Origin: Myxococcaceae bacterium | GTDB lineage: Bacteria > Myxococcota > Myxococcia > Myxococcales > Myxococcaceae | Direction: 5' to 3' | Assembly: GCA_016793095.1 (NCBI GenBank) | Contig: JAEUJQ010000056.1 | Location: 1-64,000 of the forward strand | Length of the DNA stretch: 64,000 bases | Shown: in pieces, positions 39,567 to 49,199 of the stretch | Position numbering within the stretch: position 1 is the first letter of the stretch | How the letters are laid out: each line of letters begins with the position of its first letter | Notes under the pieces: generated by a model | What the model saw: only the letters and a program-made list of their open reading frames with translations | Database searches by the model: none | What the model was told of the DNA's origin: nothing | Made by a program: the position numbers and the translations under genes

Positions 39567-39639
39567 GAAGGCGCGAATCCGGGCAGGCGTGACGGCGAGT
39601 GTACCGCGCGTGCTGTGCGCTCCACGCGGGCGCTGTCCC

Positions 39640-39963
39640 TCAGGCGCGTGGCAGCGGCGGTAGCTTCGCGACGGCGGCCTTGATGCCCGCGAGCAGCTTG
39701 AAGATGTGCTCGAGCGCCGCCCCGCTGGGGACTGCCTGAAAGTGCCGCCAGCGCCGCTGCTCGAACCAGAGGCACGCGCGGAGCTCCGACAGGTCCGTCG
39801 GCACCGTCTTCGCCTCGGCATGATGGGCGCCCAGCTCAGCCAGCTTCGGGCCCAGCTTGCCGGCCTGAGGGTACGTGAGGGCGAACTGCTCGATGTCCGA
39901 CCAGCGGGAGCCCGGGCCGGGGATGACGGCGAGCGTGAGCTCCTCGTTGGTCAGCTGCGGCAC
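39640..39963 (-). CDS. Hypothetical small protein
   Basis: 107 residues from GTG 39963 (VPQLTNEELTLAVIPGPG). The composition is balanced and helical (SDIEQFALTYPQAGKLGPKL, ALEHIFKLLAGIKAAVAKLP), with a central ELRACLWFEQRRWRHFQ segment that reads like a conserved core. No Shine-Dalgarno was seen. It is divergent from the old-yellow-enzyme gene, 33 bases apart. I do not recognise the family. The coding call rests on composition and on the opposite strand being poorer. Confidence 0.55.
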   Translation of the reverse strand: MPQLTNEELTLAVIPGPGSRWSDIEQFALTYPQAGKLGPKLAELGAHHAEAKTVPTDLSELRACLWFEQRRWRHFQAVPSGAALEHIFKLLAGIKAAVAKLPPLPRA

Positions 39964-39996
39964 GCGGCGGGTGTACCACGTGCTAGGTGCGCCTCC

Positions 39997-41187
39997 ATGG
40001 CCGCTCGCCTCTCCGACCCCGTTCGCCTCGGGCCCGTCACCTTGAAGAACCGCACCATCCGCGCCGCCGCGTTCGAGGGCATGGCGCCGGGGCACGAGGT
40101 GTCCGACGAGCTGCTCGCCTACCACCGCGCCGTGGCCGAGGGCGGCGTCGGCATGACGACGGTGGCCTACGCGGCGGTCGAGCAGTCGGGCCTCGCGTTC
40201 GCGCATCAGCTCTGGCTGCGCAAGGAGGCGGTGCCGGGGTTGCGCAAGCTCACCGACGCGGTGCACGCGGCTGGCGCGAAGGCCTGCATTCAGCTCGGCC
40301 ACTGCGGGAACATGGCGAAGCCGGGCATCGCCGGGGGCCGCGCCCTCGCGCCCTCGGCGAAGTTCAACCTCTATGGCCCGGTGATGCCGCGGGCGATGAC
40401 GATGGACGACATCAGCCGCGTGACGAGGAGCTTCGGCGAGGCGGTGCGCGTGGCGAAGGACGCAGGCTTCGACGCGGTCGAGGTGCACGCGGGCCACGGG
40501 TACCTCATCAGCCAGTTCCTCTCTCCGCACACCAACCGTCGCACCGACGAGTACGGCGGGCCGCTCGAGCGCCGCATGCGCTTCATGCGCGAGGTGATGC
40601 GCGAGGTCCGCCAGGCGGCGGCCGGCGCCATCGCCGTCGTGGTGAAGACGAACCTGCGCGACGGCTTCGAGGGCGGCAACCAGCTCGAGGAAGGCGTCGC
40701 CATCGCGAAGGCGCTCGAGGAGGAGGGGGCCGACGCGCTGGTGCTCACCGGCGGTTTCGTCAGCCGCGCGCCGATGTTCATCATGCGCGGGCCCATGCCG
40801 ATGAAGGAGATGAGCCGGCGCATGACCCCGTGGTGGATGCGCACCTTCGTCGGCGCGTTCGGCGAGTGGCTGGTGCCCGAGGTGAAGTACGCCGATCACT
40901 ACTTCCTCGATGACGCGCGCGAGGTGCGCAAGGCGGTCAAGCTGCCCCTCGTCTACGTGGGCGGCGTGACGTCGCTCGCCTCGGCGAAGACGGTGCTCGG
41001 CGAGGGCTTCGAGGCGATCGCGCTCGCGCGGGCGCTCATCCGCGAGCCGGGCTTCGTGAACCGCGTGCTCGCCGAGGAGGCGAAGGACGTGGGGACGCCG
41101 GGGCTGTGCGACCACTGCAACGTCTGCGCGGCGCGCATCTACACCACGTCGATGGCGTGCCATCACTGGCCGGGCGTGACGGCGTGA
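39997..41187 (+). CDS. NADH:flavin oxidoreductase, old yellow enzyme family
   Basis: 396 residues. FMN-binding TIM barrel with PVRLGPVTLKNRTIRAA at the start, active-site region VEVHAGHGYLISQFLSP and TNRRTDEYGGPLERR, and C-terminal flavin/phosphate loop YVGGVTSLASAK ... GFEAIALARALIREP. The C-terminus has clustered cysteines (GLCDHCNVCAARIYTTSMAC), as in FeS-containing family members related to 2,4-dienoyl-CoA reductase, but without the NAD(P)-binding half that such enzymes carry. It reduces activated alkenes in family members; the substrate here is unknown. It is followed directly by an SDR gene. Confidence 0.88.
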   Translation: MAARLSDPVRLGPVTLKNRTIRAAAFEGMAPGHEVSDELLAYHRAVAEGGVGMTTVAYAAVEQSGLAFAHQLWLRKEAVPGLRKLTDAVHAAGAKACIQLGHCGNMAKPGIAGGRALAPSAKFNLYGPVMPRAMTMDDISRVTRSFGEAVRVAKDAGFDAVEVHAGHGYLISQFLSPHTNRRTDEYGGPLERRMRFMREVMREVRQAAAGAIAVVVKTNLRDGFEGGNQLEEGVAIAKALEEEGADALVLTGGFVSRAPMFIMRGPMPMKEMSRRMTPWWMRTFVGAFGEWLVPEVKYADHYFLDDAREVRKAVKLPLVYVGGVTSLASAKTVLGEGFEAIALARALIREPGFVNRVLAEEAKDVGTPGLCDHCNVCAARIYTTSMACHHWPGVTA

Positions 41188-41210
41188 GCCTGGTGCGCGC
41201 CGACGCGTCG

Positions 41211-41987
41211 ATGAAGACGGCGCTGGTGACGGGCGCCTGCTCGGGCATCGGGCTCGCGTTCGCCGAGCAGCTCGCGGCGCTCGGCTACGAGCTCGTGCTG
41301 GTGAGCAATCGGAAGGCCGAGCTCGAGCAGGTCGCCGCCCGCCTCGCCGCCACCGTGAAGACCCACGCCATCGTGATGGACCTCGCCCGCACGGCGGCTG
41401 CCCAGGAGCTCGTCGCCGCCGTGGACCAGCTCGGCCTCGAGATCGACATCCTGGTGAACAACGCCGGCGTCTTCTTCTTCGGAGAGGTGTCGGACGCCGA
41501 GCCCGCGAAGATCGCCGCGATGCTCGAGCTTCACGTGGTGACGCCGTCGCTGCTGGGGCGGCACCTTGGCCGGCGCATGCGCGACCGTCGCCGCGGCCAC
41601 CTGCTCTTCGTCTCGAGCATCTCGGCGTGGAACGACTTCCCCGGCATCGCGCTGTACGGCGCGAGCAAGAAGTACCTCAAGAGCTTCGCGCTGGCCTTGC
41701 GCAGCGAGCTGCGTCCGTGGGGCGTGAACGTCACCATCGTCGCCCCTGGCGCGACCGCGACCGGCCTCTACGATCCGAAGGTCGTGGACGTCGGCAAGGC
41801 GACGCGGCTCCGCATCATGACGGGCCCCGGGCCGGTCGCGCGGGCAGCCCTGCAGGCCATGTTCGCGGGCCGGGCGCTGGTGGTGCCAGGGCTGGCCTCG
41901 AAGCTCTTCGCCTGGGGCATGGCGCTGGCGCCGAGGTGGCTCATCCACCTCGTGCGGCTCCGGGTGCCGTGGCTCCGCCGGCCCTGA
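41211..41987 (+). CDS. Short-chain dehydrogenase/reductase
   Basis: 258 residues from ATG 41211; GTG 41184, overlapping the previous stop, would add nine residues (VSLVRADAS) and is an alternative. The SDR fold is clear: TGACSGIGLAFA nucleotide loop, NNAGVFFFG, catalytic Ser in LLFVSSISAWND, and Tyr-x3-Lys in LYGASKKYLKS. The PGATATGL motif follows. The C-terminus has a hydrophobic stretch (KLFAWGMALAPRWLIHLVRL) that may contact the membrane. It is probably co-transcribed with the old-yellow-enzyme gene, giving two redox enzymes in a row, but the substrate is unknown. Confidence 0.9.
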   Translation: MKTALVTGACSGIGLAFAEQLAALGYELVLVSNRKAELEQVAARLAATVKTHAIVMDLARTAAAQELVAAVDQLGLEIDILVNNAGVFFFGEVSDAEPAKIAAMLELHVVTPSLLGRHLGRRMRDRRRGHLLFVSSISAWNDFPGIALYGASKKYLKSFALALRSELRPWGVNVTIVAPGATATGLYDPKVVDVGKATRLRIMTGPGPVARAALQAMFAGRALVVPGLASKLFAWGMALAPRWLIHLVRLRVPWLRRP

Positions 41988-42021
41988 CCGGCCTCGTGAG
42001 CGATCAGCGCTGCGGGAGAAG

Positions 42022-43368
<1,347 letters not shown>

Positions 43369-43445
43369 GACGGGGCTTCAACCAGACTTCGCCGGTCGGC
43401 TCAATCAGTGTAAGGGGAGGTAGCTAGGGGTCGTTCTCAAAGGTC

Positions 43446-43455
43446 GGAAAATTCC
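43446..43455. promoter_or_regulatory. Perfect palindrome upstream of the sigma gene
   Basis: GGAAAATTCC is a perfect 10-base palindrome, unusually AT-rich for this DNA, 20 bases upstream of the sigma GTG and about 78 bases from purF. GGAAA resembles ECF -35 boxes, but no matching -10 was found before the start. It may be an operator or part of a self-controlled promoter. Confidence 0.35.
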
Positions 43456-43475
43456 ACCGAGAAAGGTTGCACACG

Positions 43476-43991
43476 GTGCCGCCGAGCGGGGTCCAGCCAG
43501 AAGGACGGGTCACTGACCTGTACCGGAAATATGGGCCGGCGATCTACTCGCGGTGCCGTCGTCTCCTGAAGGACGACGCCCTCGCAGAAGACGCCACGCA
43601 GGAGGTCTTCGTGCGCGTCATGAGACACATCGAGGCAGCACCCGACGACAGCGCGGCGCTCGCGTGGATCTATCGGATCTCCACCAACTTCTGCCTGAAC
43701 CAGATCCGCGATCGAAGCCGTCAGGCCGAGCCCACCGCTCCCGAGGAGCTGCCGGAGGCCGAAGGCGAGGCGCTCGAGCCGCAGATGCTCGACCGCGAGC
43801 TGGCGATGAAGCTGGTCGAGCGGACGCCCGAGAAGCTCCGCGAGACGGTCGTGCTCTACTACATCGACGGGCTCGAGCAGGAGCAGGTCGCCAGGACGCT
43901 GGGCATCTCGCGCCGCACCGTCATCAACCGGCTCCAGGAGTTCCAGGAGCGCAGCCGCAAGTTCCTCGCCCGCGAAGGGGGTGTCGCATGA
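43476..43991 (+). CDS. ECF-type RNA polymerase sigma factor
   Basis: 171 residues. Region 2 (YGPAIYSRCRRLLKDDALAE, EVFVRVMRHIEA, AWIYRISTNFCLNQIRD) and region 4 (LRETVVLYYIDGLEQEQV, LGISRRTVINRLQEFQER) with the helix-turn-helix of sigma-70 family are complete, and region 3 is absent, as in ECF sigma factors. GTG 43476 was chosen because GAAAGG lies 9 bases upstream; TTG 43467 is too close to it. The stop overlaps the ATG of the anti-sigma gene. Release from the anti-sigma factor is expected to activate genes including perhaps this operon. Confidence 0.9.
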   Translation: MPPSGVQPEGRVTDLYRKYGPAIYSRCRRLLKDDALAEDATQEVFVRVMRHIEAAPDDSAALAWIYRISTNFCLNQIRDRSRQAEPTAPEELPEAEGEALEPQMLDRELAMKLVERTPEKLRETVVLYYIDGLEQEQVARTLGISRRTVINRLQEFQERSRKFLAREGGVA

Positions 43992-44758
43992 CCGTCACGA
44001 ACGCCCGCGGGCATCTCTCCAGCGAGACCATCGACCTGCTGCTGCTCTCGGCGCTGTCGGCCGACGAGACGAACCAGGCCAAGTCCCACATCGACGGCTG
44101 CGGCCTCTGCAAGCAGCGCTGGCTCGAGCTCAACGAGGACAGCCAGAAGTTCAAGCAGTACGTCTTCGCGCGCACGCTGCCGCAGGTCGAGGCGCGGGTG
44201 AAGGCGTCGCAGCAGGGCTTCTTCGAGCGCTTCAAGCTGCAGTTCGTGGTGCCGGCGCTGGGCCTCGCGACCGCCGCCGCCCTCGTGCTCACCTTCTCGG
44301 CCGGCCCCGGCACGCAGACCGAAGACGACGTGTACATCGGCGTGAAGGGCCATGAGTCCACCTTCGAGGTGTTCGCCCAGCGAGAGCAGGGCGGCTCGTT
44401 CACGGTGAAGGGTGACACGAAGCTCAAGCCGAAGGACCGGATCCGCTTCGTCGTCTCGCCAGGCCAGGCGAAGTACGTGCTGGTGGCCTCGGTGGACGGC
44501 AAGGGCGCCTTCAGCGTCTACCACCCGTTCGGCTCCTCCGAGTCCGAGCCGATCGCCGGGCAGGTTCCCCGCCGCCTCGAGCTGGGCAGCACCGTCGAGC
44601 TCGACGACACCCTGGGCACCGAGCGACTGCTGGTGGTGCTGTCCGACGCGCCGGTGAAGGCCGAGGCCGTGAAGGCCGCCGTCGCCGCCAACCCTGGCGC
44701 CCCGAAGGTCGAGGGTGCGAAGGTGCTGACCCGGGAGTTCGTGAAGGTCGCTCCGTGA
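43988..44758 (+). CDS. Zinc anti-sigma factor with C-terminal DUF4384-like domain
   Basis: 256 residues. The N-terminus has the ZAS motif H-x3-C-x2-C (His34, Cys38, Cys41 in SHIDGCGLC) that binds ECF sigma factors. One membrane helix follows (about 79-98, FVVPALGLATAAALVLTFSA). The extracytoplasmic part carries a beta domain with KPKDRIRFVVSPGQAKYVLV and VDGKGAFSVYHPFG, matching DUF4384, a domain often found with caspase-like proteins. Its ATG overlaps the sigma stop and its end overlaps the caspase gene (GTGA). Release of sigma by proteolysis or binding of the caspase partner is inferred, not shown. Confidence 0.85.
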   Translation: MTVTNARGHLSSETIDLLLLSALSADETNQAKSHIDGCGLCKQRWLELNEDSQKFKQYVFARTLPQVEARVKASQQGFFERFKLQFVVPALGLATAAALVLTFSAGPGTQTEDDVYIGVKGHESTFEVFAQREQGGSFTVKGDTKLKPKDRIRFVVSPGQAKYVLVASVDGKGAFSVYHPFGSSESEPIAGQVPRRLELGSTVELDDTLGTERLLVVLSDAPVKAEAVKAAVAANPGAPKVEGAKVLTREFVKVAP

Positions 44759-46395
44759 ACACGCTCTGGAAGACAGGGCGGGCCCTGGCGCTCGCCGTCG
44801 CGCTGCTGGCGGCCCCGGCGTTCGCCGAGACGAAGCGCGTCGCCATCATCGTCGGCAACAACGCGGGTGGCCCGTCGATGCCGCCCTTGCGCTTCGCCGA
44901 GTCCGACGCCGGAAAGATGGCGCGGGTGCTCGTCGAGCTCGGTGACGTGGCGGCGGACGACATCCTGCTGCTGCAGGGGCGCAAGGCCGCTGACGTCGAG
45001 CGGGCCATCGCCGATGCGCGCGACCGCATCTCGATGTTCAAGCGCTCGCCCGACGTGCGCACCGTGCTGCTGTTCTTCTTCTCGGGGCACTCCGACGGAG
45101 AGGCCATGGAGCTCGGCAACGAGAAGCTCGCGTACCCACGGCTCAAGGCCCTGCTGGCGGGCTCGGGCGCCGACGTGCGCCTGTCCATCGTCGATGCCTG
45201 CAAGTCCGGCGGCGGCCTCCGGGAGAAGGGCGGCAAGCAGGCCGAGGCCTTCACCATCAAGCTCGCCGACACGCTGCAGCAGACGGGCGAGGCGTTCATC
45301 ACCTCGAGCGCGGCTGACGAGGCGGCGCTGGAGTCGAACGAGGTGATGGGCAGCTACTTCACCCACAACCTCATCTCGGGCCTGCGCGGCGCCGCCGACA
45401 CGTCGGGCGACCGCCTGGTGACGCTCGCCGAGGCCTACAAGTACGCGTACGACCGCACCGTCAGCGCGACGGCTGCGTTGACGGCCGGCGCCCAGCACCC
45501 CTCCTACGACTTCAAGCTGTCCGGCCAGGGCGAGCTGGTGCTGGCGTCGCTGCTCAAGCCGTCGTCGGTGCTGGTGCTGCCCGAAGGCGCCGATCGCTCG
45601 CTCGTCACCGACGTGCTGCGCGATCAGGTCGTCGTCGAAGCGCCCGGCAACGCCGCGAGGGAGTTCGCCCTCGCGCCAGGAGAGTACGCGCTGCGGCTCT
45701 TCAAGCAGGGTCAGGGCTTCGCAGGGCGGGTGAAGCTGGCCGACGGCACGAAGCGCACCATCGCCTGGGCCGAGCTGACGCCCGTGACGTCGTCCGTGAT
45801 GGTGGCGGCGAAGGGCGGCATCGAGGTGTCGCAGCAGATGGACGCGAAGGAAGACACGGCGCCCATCGGCTTGTCGGTCGCGCTGGGGCTCACCGGCCGC
45901 GTCACGGAGTGGGCGCCCAACGACGCCAGCGGCCTCAAGTACCAGCTGCGCGTCGGGCTCGACCCGCTCAGCACCACCTTCGGCAGCTTCAACCTCTTCG
46001 GGCGCCCGCGGCTGGGTCGTGTGCGCGTGGCGGGCGAGCTCACCCTGCACCTGCTGGGAGAGGCCACCATGGAGGCCTTCCGCCGCAACGAGTACGGCCT
46101 GCAGTTGCGCGTCGGCTACCGGTTGGCGTTCGAGTGGTGGCGGCTGCACCTCGGCGTCGGCCTCGAGGGTGGCGGCGGCATGCTGATGACGTCGGACACG
46201 GTGCTCCGCCCGACCGGCGTCCTCGTGGCAGCGCCCCGCGTCACGCTGCGCGCGCGCATCGCGGGTCCGGTGTGGCTGCTGGTCGAGGGTGACTTCCCCA
46301 TCGTCGCGGCGCCGTTCTCGGCTGACGGGCAGAACGTCTACCTGCGTCCCTACGCCTTCGCTGCGGCGTCGGCCGGGTTCCTCATCGCGTTCTGA
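44755..46395 (+). CDS. Secreted caspase-like protease fused to an outer-membrane barrel
   Basis: 546 residues from GTG 44755. A signal peptide (ALALAVALLAAPAFAE) precedes a caspase/peptidase C14 domain: RVAIIVGNNAGG start, catalytic His112 in LFFFSGHSDG, and catalytic Cys149 in LSIVDACKSGG. A linker with a PEGA-like strand region (about 260-340) leads to about 180 C-terminal residues of alternating amphipathic strands ending in phenylalanine (FLIAF), as in outer-membrane barrels. The protease would therefore face the periplasm, tethered to the outer membrane. It is the third gene of a coupled sigma/anti-sigma/protease operon, so cleavage of the anti-sigma or a client is a natural idea, but only inferred. 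Confidence 0.87.
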   Translation: MNTLWKTGRALALAVALLAAPAFAETKRVAIIVGNNAGGPSMPPLRFAESDAGKMARVLVELGDVAADDILLLQGRKAADVERAIADARDRISMFKRSPDVRTVLLFFFSGHSDGEAMELGNEKLAYPRLKALLAGSGADVRLSIVDACKSGGGLREKGGKQAEAFTIKLADTLQQTGEAFITSSAADEAALESNEVMGSYFTHNLISGLRGAADTSGDRLVTLAEAYKYAYDRTVSATAALTAGAQHPSYDFKLSGQGELVLASLLKPSSVLVLPEGADRSLVTDVLRDQVVVEAPGNAAREFALAPGEYALRLFKQGQGFAGRVKLADGTKRTIAWAELTPVTSSVMVAAKGGIEVSQQMDAKEDTAPIGLSVALGLTGRVTEWAPNDASGLKYQLRVGLDPLSTTFGSFNLFGRPRLGRVRVAGELTLHLLGEATMEAFRRNEYGLQLRVGYRLAFEWWRLHLGVGLEGGGGMLMTSDTVLRPTGVLVAAPRVTLRARIAGPVWLLVEGDFPIVAAPFSADGQNVYLRPYAFAAASAGFLIAF

Positions 46396-46403
46396 GGCGT
46401 CGG

Positions 46404-46874
46404 TTGAGCCCGGCGAAGCGCAGAGGTCCCCGCCTGGACGCTCGCGAGGCCCGGCTCCAGGCGGCGCTCACGGCGTTGCGCGAGGCCCTGGGCGACGTGG
46501 GGTCGGCGTGGATGAGCAGACTCCAGGCCCGCCACCGCCCGGGCGTATCGAGCCTGGCCATGCGGCTCGAGCCGGTCTGGGAGCCGCTCACCGTCGAGAC
46601 CGTGACCACGGCCCTCGCGAAGCGCGACATCGTCCCTCGGGCGGCCCGGCCGCACCCGACGTTCGCGATCCGGGCACAGCACGTCCCCTCCGCCGTCAAG
46701 CTCGACCTCGAGCTCGCCGAGACCCTCTCCCCCGACCTGAAGCGACAGCTCGATGAGACGCTGGGCGCGGGCTGGGCGTCTCGCCGTCCTGCTCCAGCTC
46801 GGCTTCGCCGTGCGCCGAAGCGTGAACGGCGCTCGCCTCAGAAGCGGATGCCGAACACGCCGCGCAGGGCCTGA
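46404..46874 (+). CDS. Hypothetical basic protein, overlaps convergent gene end
   Basis: 156 residues from TTG 46404 with GAGG 6 bases upstream, starting 8 bases after the caspase gene. A helical N-terminal part (EARLQAALTALREALGDVGS) and central conserved-looking stretch (RPHPTFAIRAQHVPSAVKLD) are followed by a very basic tail (APARLRRAPKRERRSPQKR). The last 37 bases overlap the end of the convergent TIGR04551-like gene. The tail could bind nucleic acid or the ribosome. The gene may belong to the sigma operon. The TTG start and lack of recognised family keep confidence moderate. Confidence 0.5.
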   Translation: MSPAKRRGPRLDAREARLQAALTALREALGDVGSAWMSRLQARHRPGVSSLAMRLEPVWEPLTVETVTTALAKRDIVPRAARPHPTFAIRAQHVPSAVKLDLELAETLSPDLKRQLDETLGAGWASRRPAPARLRRAPKRERRSPQKRMPNTPRRA

Positions 46875-48700
46875 GCGTTCACGAGCGTAGCGGGCGACCC
46901 GGCCTGCTCGCGGTTGAAGCCACCGAGCGGGAAGAGAATGCCGTACTGCGCCTGCGCGTAGAACCCGTCTTCCGTCTCGTAGCGGGCGCCGGCGTTCACC
47001 TCGATGCCGAGGTTCGGGTCGAGCGGTTGGGTGGTGTTGCCGCCCGACGGGGTCGACTCGGCGTAGATGGCGCGCGAGTAGATGCCGGCGGCGAACACGT
47101 TCAGGCCCTGGGTGATGCGGTACTGCACGCGGGGCTTCACGTAGAGGCTGTCGGTCACCCCGCCGAGGATCTCGCGGTAGAGGATCATGTCGACGCGGTA
47201 GTCGCGGTTGAAGCGGAAGTTGCGAATGGTGTTGTCCGAACAGGGCCCGGCGGACGAGCAGCGGTACTGGGGACCGTCGATGTCGCCCGCGAGCCCCGAG
47301 CTGCGGCGCCGGGGCGCGTTCCCGAAGCCGGGCGCCTTGTCGCCCGACGCGAAGCCGATCTCTCCGCCGATCTCGAGGTCGCCGTTGAGCAGCTTGTACT
47401 CACCCTGCAGCACCGCGGCGAACTGCCACACGTCGAGCCGCTGGTTCTCGCCCGGCTGCATGCCGTTCGCGCCCGAGAGCGCGCGGTTGCCGATGGACCC
47501 GAGGATCGCCGCGAACTCGCCCTCGATGCGGAAGTTCTTCCGCTCGAGCTTCGCCCACACGTCGGGGATGAAGAGGTTCGCCTCGCGGCGCACGAACGAC
47601 GCCGGCACGTCTGCTCCCGCTACGTTGCGCCCATCGCTCCCGAACGGCTGCGAGAGCGTGTCCACCGAGTCGGTGCGCTGGTTGCGGTAGCTGAAGTGCA
47701 GCCCGTAGTTGAAGACGAACTGCCCCGAGTCCAGCTTCGCGCGCGCCTCGGTGTCGGTGTCGCGCCGCGCGACCGCGACGATGTAGTTGATGCCATCGTC
47801 GTAGTTCGACAGGTTGAACGGCTGGCCACCCTCGGGCAGGCGAAGCGAGGTGGTGCCCACGATGTTCAGATCGAGCATCGGCGTCACGTAGAAGCCCGCG
47901 AGGGGCTCTGCGGTGAAGCTCACGCGATCGACGGTGTCGCCCCAGTCGTTGTCGATGCCGTTGCCGTCGTGGTGCAGCATGCCCAGGCCCCAGTGGCTGC
48001 CCATGCGCCCGAAGCGAAGGATGCCGACCGGCGTCGACACCTCACCCCACACGCGCTTCATCATCAGCGAGTCGTTGAGCGAGTTGACGCCCGCCCGCGG
48101 AGCCACCTGCGTCTGGCTGAAGATCGAGAAGTCGTTGCGGTCGCTCCAGTACCCGAAGCCCGCGTTGCGCGAGAACGAGTAGTCGGGCGTGGAGCCCCAG
48201 ACGAGGTTGTCGAACGCGTCGATCTGCGTGCGAATGCGGACCTCTTCCGAGATGTTGATGGTGGGCTCGAAGCGGAAGCGCATGTTGACGCCGACGTTCG
48301 TGCGGTCGCCGTTCGAGGTCGGGTTGCGGGGCCACAACGAGTAGCCCGCCGCGTCGTTGCCGGACCCGAGGTCGAAGCGCCAGAAGAGATCTGGCCGCAT
48401 GCGCAGATAGCCGTCGAAGGTGACGAGCTCGAGCTTGCGCTTCTCGTCCACCCAGTCTTCCTGCCAGCCCTGGGCGACCGACTGGGTGGCGAGCTGGGCG
48501 CGCATCTCTTTGCGCAGGTCGTCGACCTCGCGGCGCGCGGCCTCGAGCTTCTGCTCGAAGTCCCGCTTGAGGGCGTCGGTGTCCGGCGAGCCGGTGGACG
48601 CGGCCGCCGTCGAGACGGGCGCCAGGCCGCCGTCGGCCTGGGCGAAGGCGGTCGAGGTGAACAACACGAACAGCGTCGGGACACACGCGCGCAGCATCAC
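46838..48700 (-). CDS. Outer-membrane protein, TIGR04551-like
   Basis: 620 residues. A signal peptide (VPTLFVLFTSTAFAQA) is followed by a coiled coil at about 40-72 (DALKRDFEQKLEAARREVDD) and then a large beta-rich region with many aromatic strands (RPDLFWRFDLGSGND, FGRMGSHWGLGMLHHDGNGI, VFNYGLHFSYRNQR) ending in FGIRF with terminal Phe, typical of outer-membrane barrels. The overall layout matches the myxobacterial TIGR04551 family as I know it. GTG 48700 and ATG 48697 are both possible starts. Its end overlaps the convergent hypothetical gene. The role is unknown; a coiled coil before a porin-like barrel suggests periplasmic anchoring. Confidence 0.8.
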   Translation of the reverse strand: MMLRACVPTLFVLFTSTAFAQADGGLAPVSTAAASTGSPDTDALKRDFEQKLEAARREVDDLRKEMRAQLATQSVAQGWQEDWVDEKRKLELVTFDGYLRMRPDLFWRFDLGSGNDAAGYSLWPRNPTSNGDRTNVGVNMRFRFEPTINISEEVRIRTQIDAFDNLVWGSTPDYSFSRNAGFGYWSDRNDFSIFSQTQVAPRAGVNSLNDSLMMKRVWGEVSTPVGILRFGRMGSHWGLGMLHHDGNGIDNDWGDTVDRVSFTAEPLAGFYVTPMLDLNIVGTTSLRLPEGGQPFNLSNYDDGINYIVAVARRDTDTEARAKLDSGQFVFNYGLHFSYRNQRTDSVDTLSQPFGSDGRNVAGADVPASFVRREANLFIPDVWAKLERKNFRIEGEFAAILGSIGNRALSGANGMQPGENQRLDVWQFAAVLQGEYKLLNGDLEIGGEIGFASGDKAPGFGNAPRRRSSGLAGDIDGPQYRCSSAGPCSDNTIRNFRFNRDYRVDMILYREILGGVTDSLYVKPRVQYRITQGLNVFAAGIYSRAIYAESTPSGGNTTQPLDPNLGIEVNAGARYETEDGFYAQAQYGILFPLGGFNREQAGSPATLVNAQALRGVFGIRF

Positions 48701-48782
48701 GCCGAACCTCGTAAGCCGCCCCTCATGGGGTGGTCAAAGGAAAACCCCGGACCACACGAGACACTGGCGGGGCGATTGCCTG

Positions 48783-49199
48783 CTATTCGCGCGTCGGCCG
48801 GCCCTGCCGCAGCTCGGTCAACACGCCGTGCGCGCCCTTCGGGTGCACGAAGGCGATCTTCGCCCCGCCGGCGCCGATCTTCGGCGTCTCGTCGATGAGC
48901 TGCGCACCCTGCGCCTTGAGCGAGCGCAGCGCCTGCTCGATGTCCGAGACCTCGACGCAGACGTGGTGCAGCCCCTCGCCGCGCTTGTCGAGGTACTTCG
49001 CGACGCTCGAGGCCGGATCCGTCGGGCAGATGAGCTCGATCCGGCCCATGCCGTGGCCGAAGATGGCGGTCTTCACCCTCTGGTCCGCCACCACCTCGAG
49101 CTCCGGGGGAGGGAAGCCCAGCACCTCGACGTAGAACTTCACCGCCGCGTCGAGGTCCTTCACGGCGATGGCGACGTGGTCGAGGCCCTTGGTGCTCAT
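48783..49199 (-). CDS. mce: Methylmalonyl-CoA epimerase
   Basis: 138 residues of the glyoxalase/VOC family. The metal ligands and signature are present: GLDHVAIAVKDL at the N-terminus (metal His), VADQRVKTAIFGHG, RGEGLHHVCVEV (His) and VFVHPKGAHGVLTEL (Glu). It interconverts methylmalonyl-CoA epimers in propionate or odd-chain metabolism. ATG 49199 overlaps the mutM stop by 4 bases, an unusual pairing with no metabolic logic. The cobalamin adenosyltransferase that supports the next pathway enzyme is at 56546. Confidence 0.92.
   Translation of the reverse strand: MSTKGLDHVAIAVKDLDAAVKFYVEVLGFPPPELEVVADQRVKTAIFGHGMGRIELICPTDPASSVAKYLDKRGEGLHHVCVEVSDIEQALRSLKAQGAQLIDETPKIGAGGAKIAFVHPKGAHGVLTELRQGRPTRE

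Noticed and set aside
41977-41992. GCCGG-CCCTGA-CCGGC hairpin as a terminator between the SDR gene and purF
   Set aside because: Short stem and no T-rich tail on either strand.
48717-48732. CCCC-TCAT-GGGG hairpin between mce and the TIGR04551-like gene as an attenuator
   Set aside because: Only 4 to 6 weak pairs, no T tract, no leader peptide.
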